The position numbers and the translations under genes were made by a program. A model generated the notes under the pieces. That model saw only the letters and a list, made by a program, of their open reading frames with translations. It made no database searches and was not told where the DNA came from. A stretch of DNA of 64,000 bases from Erythrobacter sp. JK5 (GTDB lineage Bacteria; Pseudomonadota; Alphaproteobacteria; Sphingomonadales; Sphingomonadaceae): NCBI RefSeq assembly GCF_018205975.1, contig NZ_CP073577.1:3038001-3102000 (forward strand), read 5' to 3'. Positions 44,630 to 52,235 of this stretch are shown in pieces (position 1 is the stretch's first letter; every line of letters begins with the position of its first letter).

Positions 44630-46153
44630 ATGGCCAGGGGACTGTCGGCGATGTGTATTGCTGCACTGGGTATCGCCGCGTTGAATGTTTCAACGCCGGC
44701 GATGGCCGATCGAGTGCAAAACATCGATTACGAAGGCGGCGGCCGGATCGTGCACTATCGCGATCGCACAAGCTTGCCGAAGGATCTGGCCCGCATCTGC
44801 CTCAAGAACCAGACCGGGCAACCCAAACGCGTATTTTGGCGCAGGATCAATTCGGACAACGCCATCAAGATGCTCGTGCAGAAGGGGCAGCAAAGCTGCG
44901 TCACCATGCCGAAAGATCAGCGCGTAACCTTCGATTTCCAGGATCGGTCGGTAAGCGTCAAAACGACCTCCATGAACATGCACGACAATGGTGGTACGGT
45001 AACCTTGTTTCACTGGGTAGCCGACGCACCACTGCCCACCAGCTGCGGCGGAATCGGCGAGAAGCCGTGTTCTCTGTGGGAACGTTTTCCGTCTTGTGAA
45101 CCAGGACTCTACGAGGTCCTCTTCGTCAGCTGCGAAGCGAAAGAGCCCGCGCTCTCGGAGATCATAAAGGCCTCGCAGGACCATCAGAGAATGCTGACAA
45201 ATTTGTCGAATTGTCTGAATACACCGCAGCGCCGCGGACAAATTCGAGCCGCTGTAGATTCGAGCAATCAGGCTTTGGCCAGCGAGGCAACTTCCGGTTG
45301 TGTAACTCAGTCGGTCTTGCATTCACTCAGTGTGCCCAGACCGGATGGACAAAGTTTCCGTTCGCTTTCAATCGGTGTGGGCACGGGGGGCCAGGCTATT
45401 GCCGGGGTGAGCGGTGAAGTCGGTCTGGTTTTCTCGCTAACGCCGGGCGGCACGATACACGATCAGGTGCGCTTCTATGCGAGCGGTGACTACAGCGTGG
45501 GTGTGGGGCTTGGTTTCGGAGCGGATATAATTCTGGGCCTGAGCCGGGACCCCTTGCAAGTCGGGATCAGCGAAAAATGGAGTCAGAATTACGCAGGTGT
45601 CGCCGGAATCGGCGGCGGTGTGGCCTACGTTTTCGACTACGGGCAATTCGGTGGACCGAATCCGGCGACTGTAACTCTGAACGACTTTAGCGGAATTGCA
45701 GTCTCTGCCGGGGTCGGGCTGGGAATCGATGTGGGTTCGATCCACCGCTCTCGCACGGAAATCTTCGGACCGCGCGTGGCTCAGCAAGGCGGCGGCCATT
45801 TGACTCACGTTGGCAGCGGGCACTGCCTGGATATCTGGGGAGTCACCGCAAGGATCGCTCGCTGTGCCTCGACCTCGACGAACAAATTTCAAGGTTGGAC
45901 CATCGACAGAGGGTTTATCAAGGGCGCGAAGGGACGTTGCCTGGACGTTGCGCAAAACCGGGCCGGCGGCACGGTTACAATCGCGCCATGCCGCAGCACC
46001 TCCAGCAAACAGTTCCAGGAATGGAGGAAGGATGGCAATCAGATCCGGAACGTCGCCAGCGGAATGTGTCTTGAAACGACGGCGAACAGAATTGGTTCGA
46101 ACGTCGTCATCAATACGTGCTCACCAGGCAAGGCAGCACAGCGATGGGAGTGA
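44630..46153 (+). CDS. Secreted ricin-type beta-trefoil lectin protein
   Basis: A 507-residue exported protein: signal peptide (AMCIAALGIAALNVSTPAMA), an unrecognised N-terminal region with several cysteines, a glycine-rich amphipathic beta region (about 230-380, e.g. SIGVGTGGQAIAGVSGEVGL and FYASGDYSVGVGLGFGADI) that looks barrel-like, and a C-terminal ricin-B lectin domain with repeated GxCLD and QxW features (GSGHCLDIW, KGRCLDVAQN, FQEWRKDG, AAQRWE). Probably binds sugars on the cell surface or in the environment. It lies 105 bp after the 7TMR-DISM kinase and may be regulated by it. Confidence 0.85.
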   Translation: MARGLSAMCIAALGIAALNVSTPAMADRVQNIDYEGGGRIVHYRDRTSLPKDLARICLKNQTGQPKRVFWRRINSDNAIKMLVQKGQQSCVTMPKDQRVTFDFQDRSVSVKTTSMNMHDNGGTVTLFHWVADAPLPTSCGGIGEKPCSLWERFPSCEPGLYEVLFVSCEAKEPALSEIIKASQDHQRMLTNLSNCLNTPQRRGQIRAAVDSSNQALASEATSGCVTQSVLHSLSVPRPDGQSFRSLSIGVGTGGQAIAGVSGEVGLVFSLTPGGTIHDQVRFYASGDYSVGVGLGFGADIILGLSRDPLQVGISEKWSQNYAGVAGIGGGVAYVFDYGQFGGPNPATVTLNDFSGIAVSAGVGLGIDVGSIHRSRTEIFGPRVAQQGGGHLTHVGSGHCLDIWGVTARIARCASTSTNKFQGWTIDRGFIKGAKGRCLDVAQNRAGGTVTIAPCRSTSSKQFQEWRKDGNQIRNVASGMCLETTANRIGSNVVINTCSPGKAAQRWE

Positions 46154-46398
46154 CCCGCCTGTTCGCGATCCGTGAACACGACACACGCATACAAAATCCC
46201 AGCGGCTTGATGCTCCCCGAGTTCAGCTACTTCCAAGTGCGGGACCCGTTTACCGCGCGGATCACCGTGACGTTCCATATGCCGCCGCCGACCAAACCGC
46301 CCGTACCCGCTGATGGCGGGTTGGCCAATTCGAGCTGGTGCGAGGTACATCACGAAGCATGGGGCCGGGCTGCAGCGGCATCTCCACTCGAACTGTTT

Positions 46399-46734
46399 TC
46401 AGTGTATGCCGAAGGGTATCTGGCGGACCCGCGAGAATCTCACTCGATCGAGTTCAGGTTGTTTCCAGTCACCGGTCTTTTCCTGCAGCAGCCCGAGCGC
46501 AGCCATTCTGGATGCAGCCGTGCGTTCGATTTCCTCCATCTCGCGGATGTCGCCGTGCAGGTCGCCCGCTACTCCGAGCAGGTAGGTGGCCTCGCGTGCG
46601 CGATCCAGCCGATGCGCGTTCCATTCTGTCAGCTGCAACCCGAGAAAGATCCCGACCACCACGATCACGAACTCGACGACCACGGCAGTCCAGTTCTGCT
46701 CCCGCAGATGCCGCGCTATTCGCTGCCGGATCAT
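46399..46734 (-). CDS. Short membrane protein, DUF6090-like N-terminus
   Basis: A 111-residue protein starting at ATG 46734, overlapping the transporter stop (ATGA). The N-terminus REQNWTAVVVEFVIVVVGIF, LGLQLTEWNAHR matches a common group of single-pass proteins (DUF6090-like) that usually run to about 230 residues. Here it stops at IPFGIH, so it is probably a truncated member. The soluble part is a coiled coil. Confidence 0.6.
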   Translation of the reverse strand: MIRQRIARHLREQNWTAVVVEFVIVVVGIFLGLQLTEWNAHRLDRAREATYLLGVAGDLHGDIREMEEIERTAASRMAALGLLQEKTGDWKQPELDRVRFSRVRQIPFGIH

Positions 46735-48074
46735 TGCGCCGCAACCTGTCTTCGCTGGTGACCGAGATGCAGACCGATCGGCAGGCAGATCGCGATCAGA
46801 CCCATCATGACCAGGCCGCTGAAGGGGTCTGCAATCACATAGCCCGCGACCAGCGCGACATTCACCAGCAAGATGAACGCGGGCAGCACCGGGTGGCCGC
46901 GCGCGCTGAACGGACGCCGCAGTTCAGGGAAGCGGTAGCGAAGCGCGAAATACGACAGCACGTAGACACAGGTGCCGAACAGCGTCAGCGCGCCCATCAG
47001 CCGGAACACGAACACGTAGCTGCCGGAAAAGATGAGCGGTATCGCGAGCAGAGTGCCCGCCGCCAGTGCGATCGTCGGAGTGCCGCCGCGATTGACCGTC
47101 AGCGCCGACTTGAGAAACAGCCCGTCCTCGGCCAGCCCGTAAAGGATGCGCGGTGTGCTCATGATACATCCGTTAAGGGTGCCCAGCGCCATGAGCGTTG
47201 CCAGCAGAGCGACAAACACGCCGCCCCGTTCCCCGATCGCAGCCTCAATCACCGCAGCCATGGGCAGGGTCGAGACCCGCAGTGCGTCGAAATCGAGCGC
47301 GCGGATCAGGGCCCAGTTCACCACCAGATAGATCAGCGTGACGATCACTGCCGCCTGAAACAGCGAGCGCGGGATGTTGCGGCCCGGCTCCTTGTCCTCG
47401 CCGGCGAAATAGATCGTCGTGTACCAACCGTCATAGACCGCGATAATGAACTGAAGGCCGACGAGCACGGTAAGGATCCCGATCGGTTCGGCATTGACGG
47501 AGACGACTTTTCCTACCTCCGAAGCGGCGTCGCCCGGAGGCATGGCCAGCGCCACGCCGACGACGGCCAGCAACAGCAGGACCTTGAGCACCGTGCTGGC
47601 AATCTGTATCCAGCGCCCTTCTTCGACGCCGACCCAGTTCAGGGCGGTTATGGTCAGCATGATCGCCAGGGCGGTGACCTTCACATTCGCCGCGATCCAC
47701 GGCACGATCGTCCCGAGAAACTCGGCCGCTGCCAGAGAGATTGCGGCGTTGACCGCTACGAACGCGATCCAGAACGTCCATCCGACCAGCAGGCCCATCG
47801 AATCCCCGAGTCCCTCGCGCACCGGCACATAATGTCCGCCGGACCGCGGGATCATCGATGAAATCTCTGCGGCAACATTGCACATCAGAAACACGTAGAT
47901 GCCGCCCGCCAGCCACAGCAGCATGACGATGGTCGGGTCCGGCACCAGATTGGCGATTTCGCCCGGCGCACGCATGATCCCGGTGCCCACGACGGTCCCG
48001 ACGCAAACGGCGATGGCGAATGGCAGGCCAAGCCTTCTTTGCAGGCCGCCAGTTTGTGGCGTGGTGTTGGTCAT
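46731..48074 (-). CDS. APC-superfamily amino acid permease
   Basis: A 447-residue inner-membrane transporter with about 12 helices. The APC N-terminal hallmark is present: LPFAIAVCVGTVVGTGIMRAP (unwound TM1, G-x-G-I), then FLMCNVAAEISSMIPRSGGHY. Later helices read FIIAVYDGWYTTIYFAGED and VALLATLMALGTLNGCIMST. Probably imports amino acids with a cation or by exchange. It follows the POT transporter by 65 bp in one operon with the VOC and Nramp-like genes. Confidence 0.92.
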   Translation of the reverse strand: MTNTTPQTGGLQRRLGLPFAIAVCVGTVVGTGIMRAPGEIANLVPDPTIVMLLWLAGGIYVFLMCNVAAEISSMIPRSGGHYVPVREGLGDSMGLLVGWTFWIAFVAVNAAISLAAAEFLGTIVPWIAANVKVTALAIMLTITALNWVGVEEGRWIQIASTVLKVLLLLAVVGVALAMPPGDAASEVGKVVSVNAEPIGILTVLVGLQFIIAVYDGWYTTIYFAGEDKEPGRNIPRSLFQAAVIVTLIYLVVNWALIRALDFDALRVSTLPMAAVIEAAIGERGGVFVALLATLMALGTLNGCIMSTPRILYGLAEDGLFLKSALTVNRGGTPTIALAAGTLLAIPLIFSGSYVFVFRLMGALTLFGTCVYVLSYFALRYRFPELRRPFSARGHPVLPAFILLVNVALVAGYVIADPFSGLVMMGLIAICLPIGLHLGHQRRQVAAQ

Positions 48075-48139
48075 CCCGGTTCCTTGTTCGAATGCTTTGG
48101 ATCAGGCCGAAGCGAGCTGGTCGCGGCGGGCCTTGGCGC

Positions 48140-49528
48140 TCATGCGGTTACCGATTTGGCTGGCGGGATCGGCGCAGGCGCGGCCAGGTTCCTGTCCAGC
48201 GCGCGCGTGAGGGGATGGCGGATCAGAAACAGCAGCGCTGCCCCTGCAGCGGGGATCGCCGCCATCCCGAGGAAGAAGGCATCCGGCGTTACCTGCTCGT
48301 AGAACGAGCCGAGAAACCCCGCCGACAGGCCCGCGATGAACAACGTGACGTAAGTGAAGCCGATCGCCAGCGCGGTTATCGCTTGCGGCGCGCGGCGCGA
48401 AACGAAAGCCAGGGTGACAGGCCAGTACCAGAGGAAACCGATGCCGGTGCAGATATAGCCGAGCAACGGCCACGCGATGCTGGCCTTGCCGGTTTCTCCG
48501 GCCAGAAACGCTCCCGCCGCGAACAGGGTCATTCCCGAAGCCATCAGCATCATCCCGATGCCGATCTTGCCGAGATCGCCGGGCTCGCGATCGCGACGGG
48601 CCAAGGCACCCCACCACGCGATCAGCAGCGGCATGAACAGGATCCCGGCCATCGGATCGACCGAACCGAACCATGGAATCGGAATGGTCCCGAGCGGGGT
48701 CGCAAGGTCCACATGCTCCGCGATCCAGACAAACGCGACATTGACGCTCTGGAAATAGACGATGTGCCCGAGCGTCGCCGCAACCAGGACAGGAAGCATG
48801 AGGATCAGGGTGCGCCGCTCGGCAGCGGTGAGCGGGGCCCGCTTGCCGTGCCCTCGCGGAGCGGGACGACCGTCAGGCAGATGGCTGCGCCCGGCCATGT
48901 AGACCGCGATCGCGATCAGCATCAGCACGCCGACGAACGCAAACCCGACATGCCAGCCATAGGCCTGGGCCAGCGCGCCGGAGGCCAGCGGACCGCCGAA
49001 TGCGCCGATATTGATGAAGAGCGAGAATATCGTGTAGCCACGCGATCGCCGGGCTTCGTCATCGCGGGGATAGAGCTGCCCGACCTGCGCTGCGATGTTG
49101 CCCTTGAGCGCGCCCGATCCGAAGATGAGGAGCGCAAGAGCGATCAGGAAAGTTTCCTCGAACGTCATAGCGAAATGGCCTGCGGTCATCAGCAGGATAC
49201 CGGTCACCACCATGGGCCGGGTGCCGAAGAACCGGTCCGCCAGCCAGCCGCCGAGAATGGGCGTCAGGTAGACGAGGCCGCCGTAAAGCCCGAAGAGCTG
49301 GCTTGCGAGCGCCTGGTTCGACAGCGGGCCGAACACGCCTTCCAGCCCGCCCCGCAGGCCTGCCATGCCCCAGACGTTCTCTACGTGGCCGGGCAGCAAG
49401 AGCTCCTGCACCATGTAGAGCACGAGCAGCGCCACCATCCCGTAGTAGGAAAACCGCTCCCACATCTCGGTAAAGGCGAGATAGACCAGCCCGCGCGGAT
49501 GGCCGAGGAAGGTGCGGTCACCCGTCAT
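48140..49528 (-). CDS. POT/PTR2-family proton-coupled oligopeptide transporter
   Basis: A 462-residue transporter from ATG 49528 (MTGDRTFLGHPRGLVYL). The frame stays open far upstream, but that part is a shadow of other genes. TM1 carries the POT signature FTEMWERFSYYGMVALLVLY (the ExxERF(x)YY motif), followed by GGWLADRFFGTRPMVV and GNIAAQVGQLYPRDDEARR (PTR2 signature region), with about 12-14 helices. Imports di- and tripeptides with protons. Located in a run of nutrient-uptake genes, so peptide use is a common theme. Confidence 0.93.
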   Translation of the reverse strand: MTGDRTFLGHPRGLVYLAFTEMWERFSYYGMVALLVLYMVQELLLPGHVENVWGMAGLRGGLEGVFGPLSNQALASQLFGLYGGLVYLTPILGGWLADRFFGTRPMVVTGILLMTAGHFAMTFEETFLIALALLIFGSGALKGNIAAQVGQLYPRDDEARRSRGYTIFSLFINIGAFGGPLASGALAQAYGWHVGFAFVGVLMLIAIAVYMAGRSHLPDGRPAPRGHGKRAPLTAAERRTLILMLPVLVAATLGHIVYFQSVNVAFVWIAEHVDLATPLGTIPIPWFGSVDPMAGILFMPLLIAWWGALARRDREPGDLGKIGIGMMLMASGMTLFAAGAFLAGETGKASIAWPLLGYICTGIGFLWYWPVTLAFVSRRAPQAITALAIGFTYVTLFIAGLSAGFLGSFYEQVTPDAFFLGMAAIPAAGAALLFLIRHPLTRALDRNLAAPAPIPPAKSVTA

Positions 49529-49614
49529 GCCGCCGATCTTTCCCTGGCAACGTCGATTGTGCGGTTGGCCCTTGGCGGCGTTCGTATCAGCATGAATAAC
49601 CCCCTTCGCCGATT

Positions 49615-50886
49615 TCAGCGCAGCACGAAGAACGCGATGCTCAGACCGGTCATCACGATGATTGCGGCCAGGTTGAGCCACCGGGTCCAGCGCTCCGGTC
49701 GCGCGTCGGCAGGCATGGTCCGGCCTGTCACCGCTATATGATTGAGCACCGCGATCACCGGCGCGGCAACAAAGGCGAGGCTGGTTGCAAGGTCCATCAG
49801 CGTGGTGAAATCGTCCAGCAGCGTGAACAGAACCGTGATGTCGAGAGCCACGACCAGCGGCACCGCGAAACGGTAGAGCCGCGCAAAATCGGCCGGTTCG
49901 GTCCGGTCGGTAAGGTGCTGGACGGTCGAGGTGGCGATGCGGCTGCCGATATCGACGGCGGCGAGCGCGGTCGTCAGCATCACGCTGAGCGCTGCGATCG
50001 AGGCGAGCAGCGCTGCCCCGTCGCCCAGGACCGAGCGGTAAAGTCCGATCACCTGCGCGGCGAACGCGGGAGCATTGCTTGCCGGCGCGATCCCGCCGGA
50101 ATGCATCACCCCGGCGCCCATGATGCAGAAGCAAACGGCCAGCAAAGCCGTCATCGTATAGCCCGCGGCGAAGGCGGTGCGCGCTTCGGCGAGGCGACTG
50201 CCGCCGCCATCGCCCATGTCCTGTTCGACCTTCGCGGTCCACAAGGATTGGGAAACCGACACCTCGAGCGGATTGGGCATGAACCCGGCGAGCGCGATCA
50301 CGAACAGGATCGCGACCGGGTCGCCGATCCACGCCACATCGGCCAGCGTTCCCCATTGGACCTGTGGCAGCACCATGATGGTGGTTGCCAGGGTCGAGAT
50401 GACGAGGAAGGCGAGCAGCACGCGGTTGACCTTGTCGAGCCAGTCGTACCCGCCCGTGAGCAACAGCGCTCCTACCGCGAGCAGCAGCACCGCGCCGACG
50501 ATCGTCACCGGTACCTCGACGCCGGTCACGGCGATGAACACCCCCGCCGTCGCGGCGGTCACCGCGGCATGAATGATCGGTGTGATGGGAATGATCGCGA
50601 GGCCGAACAGCGCCACCGCCCAGCGCCCCAGGTGTCGGTAGCCCGCGAGGATCGAGCGCCGCGTCGCGTGGCCGTAATCCACGCCGAACCGGAAGGCCGG
50701 ATACTTCAGCAGGTTCGCGAGCAGGATGACCGCCACCAGCGCCAGCCCGTAGACCGCTCCCGCGCGGGTCGACTGGACGAGATGCGAGGTCCCGATCGCC
50801 GATCCGGAGAACAGCAGAGCGGGACCGAATATCCGCGACCAGTTGGTGTGCGACCGGGCGCTTTGCGCGGGCGCGGCGGCAGTCAT
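49615..50886 (-). CDS. Nramp-like transporter
   Basis: A 423-residue membrane protein of about 11-12 helices with Nramp-like layout: FGPALLFSGSAIGTSHLVQS in TM1, TM6-like region FMPNPLEVSVSQSLWTAKVE. The DPGN metal-binding motif of true manganese transporters is replaced by SAIGTS and the TM6 MPH motif by MPNP, so the substrate may not be manganese. The start ATG overlaps the VOC stop (ATGA), so the two are translationally coupled. Confidence 0.8.
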   Translation of the reverse strand: MTAAAPAQSARSHTNWSRIFGPALLFSGSAIGTSHLVQSTRAGAVYGLALVAVILLANLLKYPAFRFGVDYGHATRRSILAGYRHLGRWAVALFGLAIIPITPIIHAAVTAATAGVFIAVTGVEVPVTIVGAVLLLAVGALLLTGGYDWLDKVNRVLLAFLVISTLATTIMVLPQVQWGTLADVAWIGDPVAILFVIALAGFMPNPLEVSVSQSLWTAKVEQDMGDGGGSRLAEARTAFAAGYTMTALLAVCFCIMGAGVMHSGGIAPASNAPAFAAQVIGLYRSVLGDGAALLASIAALSVMLTTALAAVDIGSRIATSTVQHLTDRTEPADFARLYRFAVPLVVALDITVLFTLLDDFTTLMDLATSLAFVAAPVIAVLNHIAVTGRTMPADARPERWTRWLNLAAIIVMTGLSIAFFVLR

Positions 50887-51464
50887 CCGGCGATCCGCTC
50901 CAGCCTGCCGCGGATCGGCGAAACGGGTGCGGTATCATCGATCCTGAACAGCTCTTCGGGTTTGACCCCCAGCTCCAGCTCGACCAGCCATTCCTCCGGG
51001 TCGAATTCGACGCCGACGGGATTGCGGTTGAGAACGCCGCTCCTGAAATAGTCGATGCATTCCTGGGCCGAGCCGAAGCAATCGACCGAGAATTCCATCT
51101 GGTTGCCATCGGGATCGGCATAATAGAGCGACGCGCTCATCCCATGATTGACGCACCAGTAGGGTTCGATCCCCTTGTCCTTGAGCTCGCGGTAGCTGGC
51201 CAGCAGCGTGGCGAGATCGGGCACGTCATAGGCGACGTGATCGACGCCGACCGGGTTGTGTTCCGCATCCGATGCCTCGGGCGCAATCACGTTCAGATCG
51301 GCAAAGGCGAAGCGATGATGTGCTTCGCCGTAAGTGACGAAGACCAGCGCATCATTGCGGTAGACGATCTCTCCGCCGAAGACGTGGGCATACCAATCGA
51401 GCATCTCCTGCAGCCGTTTGGTGCGGTAGACGACGTGGGCGAGTTCGGGCGTGGGGAAGGGCAT
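50883..51464 (-). CDS. VOC-family (glyoxalase/extradiol dioxygenase fold) protein
   Basis: A 193-residue protein from ATG 51464. VOC repeats: LAHVVYRTKRLQEMLDWYAH, VFGGEIVY, then VGVDHVAYDVPDLATLLASY and LYYADPDGNQMEFSVD. The histidines in AHVVY and DHVAY and the glutamate in QMEFSV are the expected metal ligands, so it could be a ring-cleavage dioxygenase-like or glyoxalase-like enzyme. First of the VOC/Nramp/POT/APC operon. Substrate unknown. Confidence 0.85.
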   Translation of the reverse strand: MPFPTPELAHVVYRTKRLQEMLDWYAHVFGGEIVYRNDALVFVTYGEAHHRFAFADLNVIAPEASDAEHNPVGVDHVAYDVPDLATLLASYRELKDKGIEPYWCVNHGMSASLYYADPDGNQMEFSVDCFGSAQECIDYFRSGVLNRNPVGVEFDPEEWLVELELGVKPEELFRIDDTAPVSPIRGRLERIAG

Positions 51465-51552
51465 GGCTTGGTCCGGTTCCAGAAGCTGGGGGAATGACCC
51501 CGGCGGGCGATCGGGTCGCAACATCACCCACCGGGGTCGGGCACAGGCCGGT

Positions 51553-51999
51553 CTAGCGCGGCCTGTATTCCTGAAGCAGCATGCTGCTCTTGACCGTGCG
51601 GTATTCGGCCCGGTTCCCGCTTTCCGCGATCTGCTGTGCGGAAGATTTCTTCGACCAGGCATCGAAAGCGGCATCGCGACGCTCCTGCTCGGCGGCATCC
51701 GGCAGGCTGGCGAACATCGTCATCAGATAGATGTTCGGTTCGCCATCGCGCGGGTTCACATTGGCGTAGATCTTGTAGCCGGTGATCCAGCCCTGCGACA
51801 GCGCGTAATCCTGGAAGCTCTTCCATTCGGTTGCCAGCCACTGCGCGTATTTGAACGCGCCGCCATCCTTGACGTAGATGCCGCCGACCTGGGCGTATTC
51901 GCCCGCCTCCAGCGGGAATTCCTGCGCCGTCGCCGGCGTCGCGATCGGCAGCGCAATCGCAATTGCGCCAGCGGCGATCATGGTTTTGAACCTGGTCAT
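51553..51999 (-). CDS. Hypothetical secreted protein
   Basis: A 148-residue protein with a clear signal peptide (TMIAAGAIAIALPIATPATA-Q) and GGAGGA 8 bases before ATG 51999. The mature part (LEAGEYAQVGGIYVKDGG, WKSFQDYALSQGWITGYKIY) resembles a dimeric alpha/beta-barrel-like domain, but no family is certain. It lies 88 bp upstream of the VOC gene in the same direction. The leader before it contains overlapping inverted repeats (52025-52069). Confidence 0.7.
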   Translation of the reverse strand: MTRFKTMIAAGAIAIALPIATPATAQEFPLEAGEYAQVGGIYVKDGGAFKYAQWLATEWKSFQDYALSQGWITGYKIYANVNPRDGEPNIYLMTMFASLPDAAEQERRDAAFDAWSKKSSAQQIAESGNRAEYRTVKSSMLLQEYRPR

Positions 52000-52024
52000 G
52001 GGTGTGTTCCTCCGTGTAGTCGCA

Positions 52025-52069
52025 ACCGGACGCGCTGCCTTGCAGCCCGATCCGGTCCGTTGCAGCGCG
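52025..52069 (-). promoter_or_regulatory. Overlapping inverted repeats in the leader of the secreted protein gene
   Basis: CGCGCTGC (52031-52038) pairs with GCAGCGCG (52062-52069), and ACCGGA (52025-52030) pairs with TCCGGT (52051-52056). The two pairings interlock, so they are either alternative hairpins or a pseudoknot-like fold in the leader RNA. In a G+C-rich genome chance cannot be excluded. Confidence 0.3.
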
Positions 52070-52235
52070 ACCCACAAAAGGGACCATGCAAGCCTCTCCG
52101 CAGCCCCGCGCGCAATCGCTCGCAAGGTCGTGAAAAATCGATGTTTGCTGTGTTTCCCTGTGATCCGAAAATGCATGGGATCGGGCGACCGGGCAACCCG
52201 CAGGAGCGTCAAAAAAGCGTCAATTCGCGCAAGGA

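Noticed and set aside
46338-49741. Long plus-strand frames opposite the transporter genes
   Set aside because: Composition is Arg/Asp/His/Gln-rich without motifs; the minus-strand transporters have complete family signatures.
49738-51051. A 437-residue plus-strand frame
   Set aside because: Antisense to the Nramp-like gene; no hydrophobic or domain pattern.
48140-51121. A single 993-residue protein on the minus strand
   Set aside because: The last 462 residues are the POT transporter; the part before MTGDRTFLG is Arg/Gly-rich read-through opposite and out of frame with the Nramp-like and VOC genes.
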